A stretch of DNA of 64,000 nt, taken from positions 1,436,001 to 1,500,000 of the forward strand of contig JBBBDQ010001187.1 of the NCBI GenBank assembly GCA_037127315.1, given 5' to 3'. This DNA comes from Ascarosepion bandense. Taxonomy: Eukaryota > Mollusca > Cephalopoda > Sepiida > Sepiidae. The notes beneath the pieces were generated by a model. That model made no database searches, had not been told where the DNA came from, and saw only the letters and a list, made by a program, of their open reading frames with translations. The position numbers and the translations under genes are program-made. Numbering within the stretch: position 1 is the stretch's first letter; each line of letters starts with the position of its first letter. Below are positions 20,807-32,190 of the stretch, one piece after another.

Positions 20807-22456
20807 CTATGTGCCCTGTCCCTTCAGGACGTAGGCGATCATGGATCTCCACGTCTCCCTAGCCCTTGTGGCTCTTAGTATGTTTGCTCCTGTTGCTCCT
20901 GGCAACCCCCGTTCCGTCATCCACCTGATCAGGCCCTGCAAATATGTTATCCGCTGCCTTCCTCTGTCTCTCCTTCCTTCTATCTGACCAGTCAGTATCA
21001 GGTTCTCCAGGCTTTCCTTCCTCATCGCATGTCCCAGGAACTTCAGTTGTCTCTTCCTGATGCTCAGCATCAATTTCCTTTTTGTTGCCATTCTTTCTAA
21101 CACTTCGTCGTTGCTTGTATGCTCAGTCCACGATATCCGTAGCATCCTTCTGTAGAACCACATTTCGGCCGCTTCCAGTTTTGTCCTCATTTTCGATGAT
21201 ATTGTCCAGCATTCACAGCCGTACTGAAGAACTGACATCACGTAGCAGTCTAGCACTCTTTTCTTCGTTTCTATTGAGATCTTCCTGTGTGTTAGTATTT
21301 TGCTCATCTTCTGGAACGCGTCCTTTGCCATGCCAATTCGCCTTCGGATCTCCGTGTCGCACTTTCCATCTCCTGTTAGAACACTTCCTAGGTACTTAAA
21401 TTCTTGGACTTGTTTGATTCTGTTATCCCCCACCTGTATTTGGCATTTTGGGTTGTATCTTTTGCTGATGACCATGCACTCAGTTTTCTTAAAGTTTATT
21501 TGTAGTCCCATCTTGTCACTCTCCACTGCTACTTTCTGTATGAGATCTTGCAGTTTCCTTTCCGTGTCCGCAATCAGTACTGTATCGTCCGCGTATCTTA
21601 TGTTGTTCAGGTTGTGGCCTCCAATAGTAAATCCTGGTGTGTCATCTAGGGTCCTCAAAATATTCTCGCTGTATAGGTTGAACAAATCCGGTGAAAAGAC
21701 ACAGCCTTGTCTTACGCCTTTTTCTATCTTTGTGTATCTACTGAGGTCGTTACCTGTCCGTATGCAGGCCGTTTGCTGCCAGTAGAGATTCTTGATTATT
21801 CTTATATCTTTGCCGAAAATGTCGAGGTTTCCTATCATTTCCATCAATTCTTTGTGTCGTATTTTGTCGAATGCTTTCGCGTAATCAATGAAGCATAGGT
21901 ACAAGTCTTTCTTCATTTGTAATGCCCTTTCAGAGAGCATCCTAATCATGAATATGGCGTTCCTTGTTCCAGTGTCTTTGACGAACCCGCACTGTTCCTG
22001 TCCTATCTCTGGCCTGATTCTGCTTCTCGCTCTATTCATCAGGATTCTGACAATCAGTTTTGTAATGTGACTCATTAAGCTGATAGTTCTGTGTAGTTCA
22101 CACTCGTTTGCACCTGGTTTCTTCGGCAGTGCTATAAATATCGACTTGCATAGGTCGTCTGGTATTATTCCACTGCTATAAATTTCGTTTATTATGTCGG
22201 TAATCTTTTCTATGCCGTACTCTTCTAAGGCTGTCAGCAGCTCTATCACTATGCCATCTGGGCCAGGTGCTTTATTTCTGTTCATTTTGGCCATTGCCGC
22301 TTCCACTTCGGATTTTAGTATTTCCGGTCCATCCATCTCCTTGTGTATTCTCGGTTGTTCTCTCTTGTCGCCAAAGAGATCCTTTATGTATTCTTCCCAT
22401 CGCTGGAGTATTCCTCTTTCTCTACTATGATTGTCCCTTCCTTGGATTTTATGCAT
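20807..22456 (-). CDS. RTE reverse transcriptase (3' part of a frameshifted pol ORF)
   Basis: An open frame of 549 codons, uninterrupted, encoding the enzyme that copies the element RNA at the nicked target. Visible motifs: NKAPGPDGI (61-69), FIDYAKAFD with the first catalytic Asp (189-197), GVRQGC (247-252), YADD with the catalytic Asp pair (288-291), and the thumb region [20 protein letters not shown]. The C-terminus ends VLKGQGT. The ATG at 22454-22456 is probably not the real start: the first 15 or so residues are out-of-frame sequence and true similarity begins at [14 protein letters not shown], continuing the upstream endonuclease frame. The motifs are intact, so this copy looks young. 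Confidence 0.85.
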   Translation of the reverse strand: MHKIQGRDNHSRERGILQRWEEYIKDLFGDKREQPRIHKEMDGPEILKSEVEAAMAKMNRNKAPGPDGIVIELLTALEEYGIEKITDIINEIYSSGIIPDDLCKSIFIALPKKPGANECELHRTISLMSHITKLIVRILMNRARSRIRPEIGQEQCGFVKDTGTRNAIFMIRMLSERALQMKKDLYLCFIDYAKAFDKIRHKELMEMIGNLDIFGKDIRIIKNLYWQQTACIRTGNDLSRYTKIEKGVRQGCVFSPDLFNLYSENILRTLDDTPGFTIGGHNLNNIRYADDTVLIADTERKLQDLIQKVAVESDKMGLQINFKKTECMVISKRYNPKCQIQVGDNRIKQVQEFKYLGSVLTGDGKCDTEIRRRIGMAKDAFQKMSKILTHRKISIETKKRVLDCYVMSVLQYGCECWTISSKMRTKLEAAEMWFYRRMLRISWTEHTSNDEVLERMATKRKLMLSIRKRQLKFLGHAMRKESLENLILTGQIEGRRDRGRQRITYLQGLIRWMTERGLPGATGANILRATRARETWRSMIAYVLKGQGT

Positions 22457-23931
22457 CCTGTTGAGGAACAGGTTTTTTGTCCTGTCAGTTCTCTTATCTC
22501 TTTATGCATTTCTGCTTTGTTGTTCCTGCTCAGTCTCTCTACTTCTGCACATTTGTTGTTGAGCCATTCCTCTTTGGCTTGTCTGCATTTGTTCTTTATC
22601 TCCCTGTGAAGTTTTTTGTACTCTGTTCCGTGTCTTGGCGTTATTTTTTGTCTCCTTTGCATCATGTAGAGGATCTCTTCGGTCATCCACTCATTTTTTC
22701 TTTTTCGCCTGATTTCCTTTGGGGCTATGTTGTTCGCTGAGGTCACCATTGCTTCTTTTAGTGACTCCCATTTTGAGTATCCTTTTCCAATCTGTTCTTC
22801 ATATTTCTTTTTTACGCTGTTATATTCTTTCTGCAGGGTGAGATCAACCTCTAGTGTGTCGTATTGCAGTCTTGGTGTTATGCTGGGTTTCTTCAGTCTT
22901 CGGAGTTTCACTTTTAGTTTGCAGATGACTGGGACGTGGTCACTTCCGCAGTCAGCACCTGGGTACGTTTTGCATTGGACTACTGAGTTCCTGAATCTCT
23001 TGTTTATAGTTATGTAATCTATTTGGTTCTTCGTGTCCCCTCCTGGGCTTCTCCATGTCCATAAACGTCGTGGGTGTTCTTGGAACCAGGTGTTAGTAAT
23101 GACCTGGTCATTGGCTGAGCACCATTGAATCCATTTTTCTCCTCTTTCGTTGCGCTCTCCTAGTCCGAAGTTGCCGTTCGTGTCTCCTTCTCTATCTTTA
23201 CCTACCTTTGCATTTAAGTCCCCCATTACTATCCTGACTTCTTGGCTTTTGCACTGAGCCTTTGCACTGTCCAGTATTGAATAGAATGATTCTATTTCGT
23301 CCTCTGAGCTTTGAGTTGTCGGTGCATAAACTACTATAATAGCTATATTGAGGGGCCTTCCCCGCAGTTTAACCAAGAGGACTCTCTCTGACAGTTGCCA
23401 GTATCCAAGTACACATCTCTTCACTTGTTTGTTTAGTATTAAAGCGACCCCTTTTTCGTGTTTTTTTCCTCCTGCATATATTATCCTGTGGGTGTCGCTA
23501 CTGAAATCTCCGTTATTAGGCCATCTTGTTTCACATATTCCTAGGATGCTGATATTCAGTCTGTTCATCTCCTGTTTGACATTCTCTAGTTGTCCACAGT
23601 TCAGTGTCCTGACGTTCCATGTTCCTATAGTGAGTTTGTCTTTGATGCGCACAGTTGCAGGGTAACGGTCCAGCGACACCTGTTGCTCATGTCGTTCTTT
23701 CCCGGGCGAGGGACAAATTTTGGAGTAAAATGTCCCCTTTACGCCGTTGGTGCTAACAGTCGCCGGATGACGGTCAGGTGGCACCTGTTGCCCATGCCGG
23801 TCCTTACCGAGCGAGGAGTTGTTTCCTTGGGAAGTAACCCCCTTCACGCTGTTGGCTTTCATATATTTATTGTGACTATCCATGATTGAGCGGGGGAAGA
23901 TAGTGGAGTGGTATCCCGTTGCCTTCTCCAC
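22384..23931 (-). CDS. RTE endonuclease (5' part of a frameshifted pol ORF)
   Basis: 515 codons from a GTG at 23929-23931; the first ATG in frame is at 23881-23883, so the start is uncertain. It nicks target DNA to prime reverse transcription. Endonuclease/exonuclease/phosphatase-fold motifs: [10 protein letters not shown] (102-111), ICETRW with catalytic Glu134, VVYAPT (200-205), MGDLNAKVG with Asp238 and Asn240 (236-244), WTWRSPGG (291-298), GSDHVPVI with the catalytic Asp-His (329-336). Residues 29-63 and 64-98 are a 35-residue tandem duplication. Its last residues after EKEE are out of frame; the RT frame begins there, so one base appears to be lost near 22410. Confidence 0.85.
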   Translation of the reverse strand: MEKATGYHSTIFPRSIMDSHNKYMKANSVKGVTSQGNNSSLGKDRHGQQVPPDRHPATVSTNGVKGTFYSKICPSPGKERHEQQVSLDRYPATVRIKDKLTIGTWNVRTLNCGQLENVKQEMNRLNISILGICETRWPNNGDFSSDTHRIIYAGGKKHEKGVALILNKQVKRCVLGYWQLSERVLLVKLRGRPLNIAIIVVYAPTTQSSEDEIESFYSILDSAKAQCKSQEVRIVMGDLNAKVGKDREGDTNGNFGLGERNERGEKWIQWCSANDQVITNTWFQEHPRRLWTWRSPGGDTKNQIDYITINKRFRNSVVQCKTYPGADCGSDHVPVICKLKVKLRRLKKPSITPRLQYDTLEVDLTLQKEYNSVKKKYEEQIGKGYSKWESLKEAMVTSANNIAPKEIRRKRKNEWMTEEILYMMQRRQKITPRHGTEYKKLHREIKNKCRQAKEEWLNNKCAEVERLSRNNKAEMHKEIRELTGQKTCSSTGCIKSKEGTIIVEKEEYSSDGKNT

Positions 23932-24062
23932 GATGGTTTATTGAGACATCACCTCTAGTTAGCTGGCCGTTGACTCTTGAGAGTTCTTCCGCCCTTTGTA
24001 GGTTTATATTTTTTACCTAGAGGGATGCTAACGTCCCAATTAAGTGTACATATAGTTGATGT

Positions 24063-24210
24063 AAAAAAAAAAAAAAAAAAAAAAAAATACTAAGTTATAA
24101 CTTAGTTAAAGTCGAAATTGAGTTCAGGTAAAAGAAAAATTTAGTATATTCTTATGAAAAAAATTAAATGGTAAAAAAAAAAACAAAAAAAAAACAAAAA
24201 AAAAACAGAT
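24063..24210. repeat. A-rich tracts beside the RTE 5' end
   Basis: A 25-base A run at about 24063-24087, then further A runs to 24208. They separate the RTE LINE from the tandem repeats. Confidence 0.8.
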
Positions 24211-24215
24211 ACAAA

Positions 24216-25281
24216 CTAGTCTAACTTCTAAGAACCTTGCAGCAGTAATTACAATCAGCATACTTTACCAGTAGTCACAAGAAATATTATGCATATTCGA
24301 CATTTTGGTAGTCATCTATATATACTGATGGTGCTGGTAGGAACACGTGGTTTTTTTTTTTTTTTTTGGAAAGGGGATGAAGGAAAAGGATTGCTAGGAG
24401 AGAAAGGACGCTAACTTTTTTCCTTAGACTGAAGACGGGGAGAGAAAGAAGGTCATTTTAAATTCTATAGAATCTTTTTTTTTTTTTTTTTGGTAGCTAC
24501 AGACAAAAACAGAAAAAATTCAAAATATACTCACTCTGAAAGAAAATATATGTAAATAAATTATACGTAGCATGAATTAAACGAACCTTTCCTTTAGCTA
24601 GTCTAAATTCTAAGAACCTCGCAGCAGTAATTACAATCAGCATACTTTACCAGTAGTCACAAGAAATATTATGCATATTCGACATTTTGGTAGTCATCTT
24701 CTGACTTTCTTTGGTTCTATCATATATATATACTGATGGTGCTGGTAGGAACACGTGGGTTTTTTTTTTTTTTTGGAAAGGGGATGAAGGAAAAGGATTG
24801 CTAGGAGAGAAAGGACGCTAACTTTTTTCCTTAGACTGAAGACGGGGAGAGAAAGAAGGTCATTTTAAATTCTATAGAATCTTTTTTTTTTTTTTTGGTA
24901 GCTACAGACAAAAACAGAAAAAATTCAAAATATACTCACTCTGAAAGAAAATATATGTAAATAAATTATACGTAGCATGAATTAAACGAACCTTTCCTTT
25001 AGCTAGTCTAAATTCTAAGAACCTCGCAGCAGTAATTACAATCAGCATACTTTACCAGTAGTCACAAGAAATATTATGCATATTCGACATTTTGGTAGTC
25101 ATCTTCTGACTTTCTTTGGTTCTATCATATATATATACTGATGGTGCTGGTAGGAACACGTGGGTTTTTTTTTTTTTTTTTTGGAAAGGGGATGAAGGAA
25201 AAGGATTGCTAGGAGAGAAAGGACGCTAACTTTTTTCCTTAGACTGAAGACGGGGAGAGAAAGAAGGTCATTTTAAATTCT
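24216..25281. repeat. Tandem repeat of 382-405 bp, about 2.7 units
   Basis: Unit starts at CTAGT in 24216, 24598 and 25003. Units are almost identical and contain long T runs and 'tggtagtcatctt', 'aacacgtgg', 'ggaaaggggatgaaggaaaa'. The second and third units carry an extra 'ttctgactttctttggttct' block absent from the first, which explains the two periods. The array ends exactly where the LTR module begins. It is probably part of the expanded Gypsy-A 5' LTR. Confidence 0.9.
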
Positions 25282-25815
25282 GCCACTACTGGTGCTAAAA
25301 TATTTAGTCGGCCTTCTCACTTAAGGCGGAATGTGACACAAGGACATTTTTATGTGGGTCTTCCGGGCTATATATTTCCCGGCCAAAAATATCTGTTTGT
25401 TATTCCCCAGTCGTGATTCTATTCTTCGGCGGAACCACGACTGTGTCAGTACTCTATGTCCGAAAGCAGAGTGCGCTATCTGCCCGAAGGCATAGAGCTG
25501 ACAGTGTCAATAGTAGCACTACTGGTGTTACAATTTTTAGTCGGTCTTGCCACATAAGGCGAAATGTAACACAAGGTTAATTTTATGTGGGTCTTACGGG
25601 TCGTATAGCCCGGATAAAAATACCTGTCGGTTATTCTCCAGTCGTGATTTTACCCTTCGGCGGAGCCACAACAAGGTTATTGCTCACCGCTCGAAGGTAG
25701 AGAGCTGACAGTTACAGAGGTAGCACTACTAGTGCTATTTCCACAATACTACCATTCACATAGTAATATAGTACTGGATAAGTCCATGATGTAGGTAAGT
25801 ATCGGTCTCACAACA
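25282..25815 (-). mobile_element. Gypsy-A 5' LTR, outer part with duplicated module
   Basis: On the minus strand it starts TGTTGTGAGACCGATACTTA at 25815, matching the 3' LTR start at 15797. It holds two tandem copies of the structured module (about 25546-25735 and 25285-25545), versus one in the 3' LTR. The LTR is interrupted downstream by the 0.4-kb tandem repeats and the RTE LINE. Confidence 0.7.
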
Positions 25816-25825
25816 CTTAGGAAGT

Positions 25826-25935
25826 AGGCACTCTGATTGACACCAAATCGGTGGAGTTTTGGTTTCAGCTGGATGTCTAGTCGCACTCATGAGCTGAGTT
25901 AATGCGCAACAGGCTGGTATGTAGATGACTAATAT
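25826..25935 (+). mobile_element. SINE1 copy, degenerate
   Basis: 'aagtaggcactctgattgac' (head), 'tggagttttggtttcagctg' (B-box region) and 'aggctggtatgtagatgact' (3' end), directly outside the Gypsy-A LTR. Confidence 0.55.
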
Positions 25936-26858
25936 ATATGTATATACATTGTGTGCGTGTGTGTGTTAACAAAATTTTTATAAAGAACTTTTGAAAGTTT
26001 ATTAACATTTTTATTCCCGATGTACACAGAACATCTCAGTTTGAAATTGGAAAAACAATATAATAATTTGAATAAACTGACTTAGCTGAAGTTATTTTAT
26101 AACCCTTCTTTAGAATGAATTCTTGCTGCTGAAATATCTCGAAATAGTATTGATTCATGGTATGTTTAGTGCTAAGGTTGTTGTTATTTCCGTAGTTTTA
26201 CTAATAAAAGCTATTTTGGTGAACAGGTTTTCATCGTAAATTGCTCGCTATCGTGGGGAAGTTTGAGCGTTGAGAGATTTAGTGCAAGAATTTTGTCACT
26301 TTAACTGAGCAGGTTCTTGTAGACTACCAATTTTTCGGGGGACAGCGTTATGCTGCCCTCACTAATCGCAGCTATGTTCTTTTGTGGATGGGTCGTGTAT
26401 GTTTTTTTATTATTTATAAGGAGCTTGGTGTGATTTGATATTTTGCGGAATTGGTCTTGTTTGCGAGTGTTTTTTTCATTATTTTTATTCATATTGATTA
26501 GATTCTTGCTTTTTTAAAATTATCTTTATCGCTTTTTAATGTAGGCGCGGATGGCTGTTCGCTTTTCAATAGATGTCCAGATGTGTTTTTTAGTTGGATA
26601 TTCTTGTCATTTCTGCTGATTCTATTTGTGCATTGACTTTTTTGGGGCTTCAACAATTTTCTTACCGTATTAGTGTGGTTGACAACTTAAGTGTGTTTCT
26701 TTCCAGCTCATGTGTAGATTGTTTCTTGAGATTTGTTATATTATTTTCTGATGTTTTGTTGCGATTGAGTGTATATATATACACATTTATATTTTTGTGT
26801 TTCGTTTTTATTTTTTAGTTATTGTAATTAGTGCAGCAAAATATATATTTGATATATA

Positions 26859-26880
<22 letters not shown>
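25936..26880. other. Unassigned DNA, weakly coding-like on the minus strand
   Basis: Minus-strand frames around 26301-26780 have Lys/Asn-rich, protein-like composition (for example KNIAAISEGSITLSPEKLVV) with stops between pieces. No family was recognised. It may be the remains of a mobile-element ORF or chance in AT-rich DNA. Confidence 0.25.
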
Positions 26881-26883
<3 letters not shown>

Positions 26884-26890
<7 letters not shown>

Positions 26891-27086
26891 ATGGTCTGTT
26901 TGAACATTATCTTTAATCGATACTCGTATTTAAGTAGATATTGTTTTTTAATTAAACTGCATTATATATTTATATCTGTCTGCCTGATTATTATATTATA
27001 CATATATAATACTGTTTAATTTAAAAAACAGAATATTTACTTAAATACGAGTATCGATCAAAAATAATGTTCAAACTGATCATTTC
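26884..27086. repeat. Imperfect inverted repeat (hairpin)
   Basis: The left arm (about 26886-26965, 'ctgtttgaacattatcttta', 'gatactcgtatttaagta') is inverted at about 27013-27083 ('tacttaaatacgagtatcga', 'aataatgttcaaactgat'), with about 48 bp between. A few mismatches and small indels are present. Confidence 0.8.
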
Positions 27087-27089
27087 AAA

Positions 27090-28976
27090 TTGCTACTTGT
27101 TTATAACCAAGTTTTGCTAATGTTCGTTAATTTCTGTAATATATATATATTATATATACGCATACATAATTAAATTTAAAATATTTAAATCGCAGCAATA
27201 ACGTAATATTCTACATACTTAATGCTAAATACTAAAATCAAAATGTTTAAATATACACATGTTGTACTCCTGTACTAGATCAAAATATTGAAAACACATG
27301 TCCCAGTTGCTGTGGGCATTGCTTAGTTCCAGTGACTTGACCTAATGTGTTGTGAGTTCAATACCTAGCTACGGAAGTGCTGAACAAATACCTTAGGAAA
27401 TCGGCTTAAAGAAATAAAACTCATGATTACCAGAAGCGGCTTTGCATAAGGACTGAGAATGATATACCCCATTAAACGTAATAAAGTGTTCTGTTAGAAA
27501 TTCCTTGCACCTGAAGAATGCTGGAGCGTACAAAGTCCAAAACGTCGTAAGAATGGCAACAAAGATGAAGACAACAATCTAAATAATGTAAATACTACTT
27601 CATCTAAAAAAATATAGACAAATACTGAGCGTATAACTACCTCTTAATTGTAATTGTTCCCAGGTACACCGTGACTTGGACTATGTTCTATTAGAGCTCT
27701 AATTATGGACAAAAAATGAACGGCCAAGCAAAAATCAAATCTTATAAATAAATTTTATAGTAAAAATAATACACATGTTTATGAAAAAATTACCAACAAT
27801 ACAGTTTTATAGAAAATGATAACCTATAGATTTTTAAAGCAAAATGACCAACAAAACATTTTTATATCAGCATGAATAGCATTACATTTTATATTAGAAC
27901 TGAAGACGTGACATATATTGTAAAACCATAAACAAGAATAAAAACATATAACATTTGGTTGAAAAATCAGTTAGAAATTGCTTGAGAACAGTTTGGGCAA
28001 ACAATTAGAGATTACATTGACGAAAATAAACGAACCAATCTAAGAAGGTACATCATGAGAAATAACCGATTGACAGATGCTGAAATTAAAGAAATAAAAG
28101 AAACTGCAGCCAGAACGAGTGAATCAACAGAACATGAAAGAAAACTAGAAATGTAATATATAAAGTTCTTACATCACACAAACCACGGATAATAATGAAC
28201 AAACTGCGATACGCACCATTCACTCTGAGAAGATAATGTCGAACGATCAGAAAAGTTGAAAAGGCGTGATCTTTGTTGGACAAAAGCCAGCAATAAAACG
28301 AGTCCAAATAACACTCACCCGGATTATTTCATGGAAAACAAGAACTGTATACAAGAAGCTAATGAAGAAATCATGAGGTATATATATCAGAGAAAATATT
28401 GAAATGGAGCAAAGAGAATATCTCCCATCATTATTTGGTTTAAAAAAAAAGCAAAGCAATTATTAAATAATATAAAGTTCTGTGATTATGTTTTCACGAT
28501 TTAATTTTCATATTTGGATTTCGTCATCAAATAAACCATATGGGCTGATATGCCGCTAAATAAAACCAAAGCAAAATATCTATAAAAATCGGGGTACACT
28601 AAATTTTTTATTCTCTAATATAAAGCATACCAACATTAGAATAGATTTGACAAACCCGAAAATGGTTAAATTTCCTCACAATAAATCATCACAAGAATTT
28701 TTTAATCATAATTGAGATATTCAATTCGATTATTCAAAATGAATGCTAAAACACACGAAAAGGCCTATCTTTCCCTGCTCTACTATACATAAATATCAGG
28801 CTCGATTGATCCCTTTAAGCATGGTTGGGAAACCGTAAATGAAAACACTATATTCAAAGCAGCTTGGAGATAGCGGGCCTCTGTCGATATGTAGACCCAC
28901 CACCTATTTTATGTCTTCAGTAGATGTGATTCCTTTATTACACTACGATGCTTGATAAATATGAAATTCCTTAGTT
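27090..28976. other. Unassigned DNA with one protein-like remnant
   Basis: Around 27990-28156 (+) a frame reads IRDYIDENKRTNLRRYIMRN and RLTDAEIKEIKETAARTSE before a stop, which looks like real protein sequence but was not identified. A possible mobile-element ORF scrap. The rest is AT-rich and unrecognised. Confidence 0.3.
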
Positions 28977-29150
28977 ATTTCAATAGATCTATCGAAGATC
29001 TAACATTGACTTGAGATTTGACGTCAAATTCTGGAGTCGGTCTATGAGATAAGTCCTTTGAATATTTTTCCATTTAGTGAACGCATACACATGCACACAC
29101 TTATGCGTGCACACTCGCATATTACGAACTCTCCCGTCGATTTCGACATA
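28977..29150. repeat. Left copy of a 175-bp inverted repeat
   Basis: Reverse complement of 30302-30476 with about two base differences. It ends at 'tttcgacatat' and contains 'ttgacgtcaaattctggagt' and 'gcatacacatgcacacactt'. Confidence 0.9.
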
Positions 29151-29280
29151 TGAATGTCAAAGTCAGTTAGACTGCCACACAAGGAATTGTTTAGAGTGAT
29201 AAAGGTTTGTGTAGCAGCATCCACACTTTTTGGAAGTTCTAATAACAAACAATCGGTGCAGAAGTTCGCCACAGATCTCA

Positions 29281-29440
29281 GTTATTTAACCCATAACTGG
29301 AGGGAATGGACGAATTAATACATTTCCCAAGGGTACCAGTCCGCAAGGGAATGCATAATGTTTGCCTGAAATTGGAACTCGGCTCACCAATTTCCGTTTC
29401 CAGGCCGACACCAACCCAACCACAACGCACATGCGTCCAT
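29281..29440 (-). mobile_element. SINE2 copy
   Basis: Antisense SINE2: 'ttatttaacccataactgga' in the body, a B-box-like 'ttggaactcggctc', and the head 'accacaacgcacatgcg'. It lies between the two arms of the 175-bp inverted repeat. Confidence 0.65.
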
Positions 29441-29549
29441 AAACACTTACAGCACCGGTATTTCTAAGTACTGACCAGGCTGAAAGTTACACAAATTCGG
29501 TGATCGAGCGGTAACCGGTGTATTTAACGTGATCTGAACGTAAACACCC

Positions 29550-29561
29550 GCGCATATATAT

Positions 29562-29615
<54 letters not shown>
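29550..29615. repeat. (AT)n microsatellite
   Basis: AT tract with one phase break near 29572. Confidence 0.95.
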
Positions 29616-29620
<5 letters not shown>

Positions 29621-30300
29621 AGGTAAAGTGTGTCAATCTACGGAGGTAATTACCTCATTGTTTTCATATTTGATCTTTCACTTCATTTTTTTTCAGACAC
29701 ACACATACACGCATATGTATATTGTACATTTGATCTGTAGTCTCTCTTTATGCAGCTGTCATTGAACATGTCAGACAATGTATTACCAACAAAGTTTTAT
29801 ATATAATTTTTCTATATTCTTACGACATTTTTCTCGTCAGAGCACAAATTATATTGGAATTAACCTAATGTTTTGGGTTTCCTCGCGCTTCCAGCTATAA
29901 TTTTAGCGATTATCATGGCTGAATTTTATTTTACTTGAAACTGAATATGGGAAGATATGGAGAGTCATGTCTGTGTTATATTCAGCACATGGGCAAGAAT
30001 ATTGTTACCTTGATTAAGCATTGGATATTTTATTAATAATGCTCCGAATATTTTGTACCTTTTTTGTATTTAGATAATACTATTAGGTGTGTGTTTTCTA
30101 CAGGTATGTCGCCTATAGAGTGTAGTAGGTCTTCGTGTATGTTTAAATGAGATCTAACTGAACTATTGTTGTAAAGGTGCAATATCAATATTCCTGTCAA
30201 CCATGTGATAGTGTGGCTTATAAATGTTTTGAATTTGCATTGATCAAACACAGAGTTCTTCAAAGGACAAGTAAGTTCCTAAGAAGTACTTATATATATA
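29616..30300. other. Unassigned DNA between inverted repeats
   Basis: No recognised gene; short frames on both strands lack domain features. Confidence 0.4.
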
Positions 30301-30301
30301 T

Positions 30302-30472
30302 ATATGTCGAAATCGACGGGAGAGTCCGTAATATGCGAGTGTGCACGCATAAGTGTGTGCATGTGTATGCGTTCACTAAATGGAAACATATTCAAAGGAC
30401 TTATCTCATAGACCGACTCCAGAATTTGACGTCAAATCTCAAGTCAATGTTAGATCTTCGATAGATCTATTG

Positions 30473-30476
<4 letters not shown>
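30302..30476. repeat. Right copy of the 175-bp inverted repeat
   Basis: See 28977-29150. It is bounded on both sides by AT tracts (30290-30304 and 30475-30520). Confidence 0.9.
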
Positions 30477-30520
<44 letters not shown>

Positions 30521-30699
30521 GTGTGTTTGTATGTGTGTGTGTCTGTACGTTAGAAATAAATATTGAGCAGTAGGACCTATTAAGAATTAGGGTTAATTTC
30601 TTTGTAGGGTGATGAAGTAATTAACGAAATATTTATTTGAACATATAAAAAATATTGTGTTTTACGCATTTTATGAATAGTATTTGCTATAAATTTACT

Positions 30700-30970
30700 G
30701 ATGGATGTGCGTTGTGTAATGGATATTAACACGGAACGTAAAATAAGAGATTCGAATTCCAGTCGAATATTTTTCATTCACTTACACACAAATAATTTTT
30801 GGGAAATATATAGCTCCATCTCTTTTCCCCTCTTCCTGAATAGAAGAAGAGACTGAGTCGAACAGCAGGGCAGGTTGGTTTCTACTACAAAAAGTCACGG
30901 CCAGGTATTGCGATGAAATCTTCTGCTTAGTCAGTCATGTCACGAAAGACATGATTGCCCAAGTGTGTAT
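30700..30970 (+). mobile_element. SINE2 copy
   Basis: Head 'gatgtgcgttgtgtaatgga', B box GAGATTCGAATTCCAG, the body, and the 3' block 'gtcatgtcacgaaagacatg' corresponding to 47698-47712 on the other strand. Confidence 0.65.
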
Positions 30971-30974
30971 CACG

Positions 30975-31692
30975 TATGTCAATTAACAAATTGAATTAAT
31001 TAGGAAGGAGGTTAAGTTTAAACAAGTGCAATCTCACGTAATCATATTTACATATATAGACTATGCTATGAATTGATTGATAAAATAACGTATAGTGAGA
31101 ATCAGTTATAGAAAGTATGGAAGGTAGATGGATCCCAGCTTTATTTCCGAGGCAACTGTTATAATTCTTGTTTGATCTTCAGTGCTCTGAGTTTGTAAAT
31201 CACTTTTGAAAAGATTTGGGTGTAGCTGTAGAAACGGACACGTATATTGGCTAAAATTTATGAAAACCGGCAAAAGATAATCTTATCTCGTTGGCGGATC
31301 ATTGGAAGCGAATGACAAACGGGAAAATGTTCCCGATTAGTTGGAATGAGACCTGATTTACTACACTCGCTCAATGACGTACCCGCCGGCACGAAAACCT
31401 TTCTAAATCATTGGGTTTCCTTGATTTGTGCAGCGATTTCCAAAACCAATTTCCTTTAATTCTATGTTAATCTCAGGAGAAACATAAAACATGGGAAATA
31501 TCTTTACATGAGCTTAAATGACAACTAAAATAAAATACTTGTGGTTTAATACGTTTCTTCACTTTATTCCCTGTTGAAATAATTTGAAGGTAAAATGATC
31601 ATACATTAAGAAAATAAAAGGCGTCCTTGTAAATTTAAAAATCTTCACTAAAATAGAAGGTAAATTCTTAATCTGAATGTTTAAATAAAAAA
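30975..31692. other. Unassigned intergenic DNA
   Basis: No recognised feature. Confidence 0.4.
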
Positions 31693-31694
31693 AA

Positions 31695-31768
31695 TATTCT
31701 ATCTATCTATCTATCTATCTCATTCAGTCTGGTCGCATCTATCTATCTATCTCAATCAGTCTGGTTGC

Positions 31769-31828
<60 letters not shown>

Positions 31829-31844
31829 CATTCAGTCTGGTCGC

Positions 31845-31880
<36 letters not shown>

Positions 31881-31984
31881 CAATCAATCTGGTCGCATCT
31901 ATCTATCTATCTATCTATCTATGTCAATCAGTCTGGTCACATTTATCTATCTATCAATCTCTCTATCTCAATCAGTCTGGTCGC

Positions 31985-32024
<40 letters not shown>

Positions 32025-32040
32025 CATTCAGTCTGGTCCC

Positions 32041-32088
<48 letters not shown>

Positions 32089-32190
32089 CATTCAGTCTGG
32101 TCGCATCTATCTATCTATCTATCTATCTCAATCAGTCTGGTCGCATCTATCTATATATCTATCTATCCATCTATCTATCTATCAGTAAGG
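31695..32190. repeat. TATC array punctuated by a repeated spacer
   Basis: Runs of ATCT are interrupted nine times by 'cattcagtctggtcgc' or close variants, at roughly 31725, 31755, 31829, 31880, 31924, 31970, 32028, 32090 and 32130. The 149-codon frame at 31765-32214 ([10 protein letters not shown]) is translated repeat. Confidence 0.95.

Larger units (their letters stand above)
20795..24062 (-). mobile_element. RTE-type non-LTR retrotransposon, nearly intact
   Basis: A single element encoding an apurinic-type endonuclease followed by reverse transcriptase, with only one frameshift. The 3'UTR is a few bases long and ends in a (GAA)n tail (20794-20807), as in RTE-like LINEs. The 5' end is taken near 24062, where an A-tract begins. 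It sits in the Gypsy-A 5' LTR. No clear target-site duplication was seen. Decayed relatives in the window are at 6190, 39780, 45840 and 48050. Confidence 0.85.

Noticed and set aside
21082..23889. Forward-strand ORFs opposite the RTE LINE
   Set aside because: They are antisense shadows of the minus-strand endonuclease and RT.
27505..27560. CTGAAGAATGCTGG...CCAAAACG as a hammerhead core
   Set aside because: The GAAA box is changed and no proper helix II pairs next to it.
31695..32190. CRISPR-like array of spacer-separated repeats
   Set aside because: The 'spacers' are the constant part and the 'repeats' are a tetranucleotide microsatellite of varying length.
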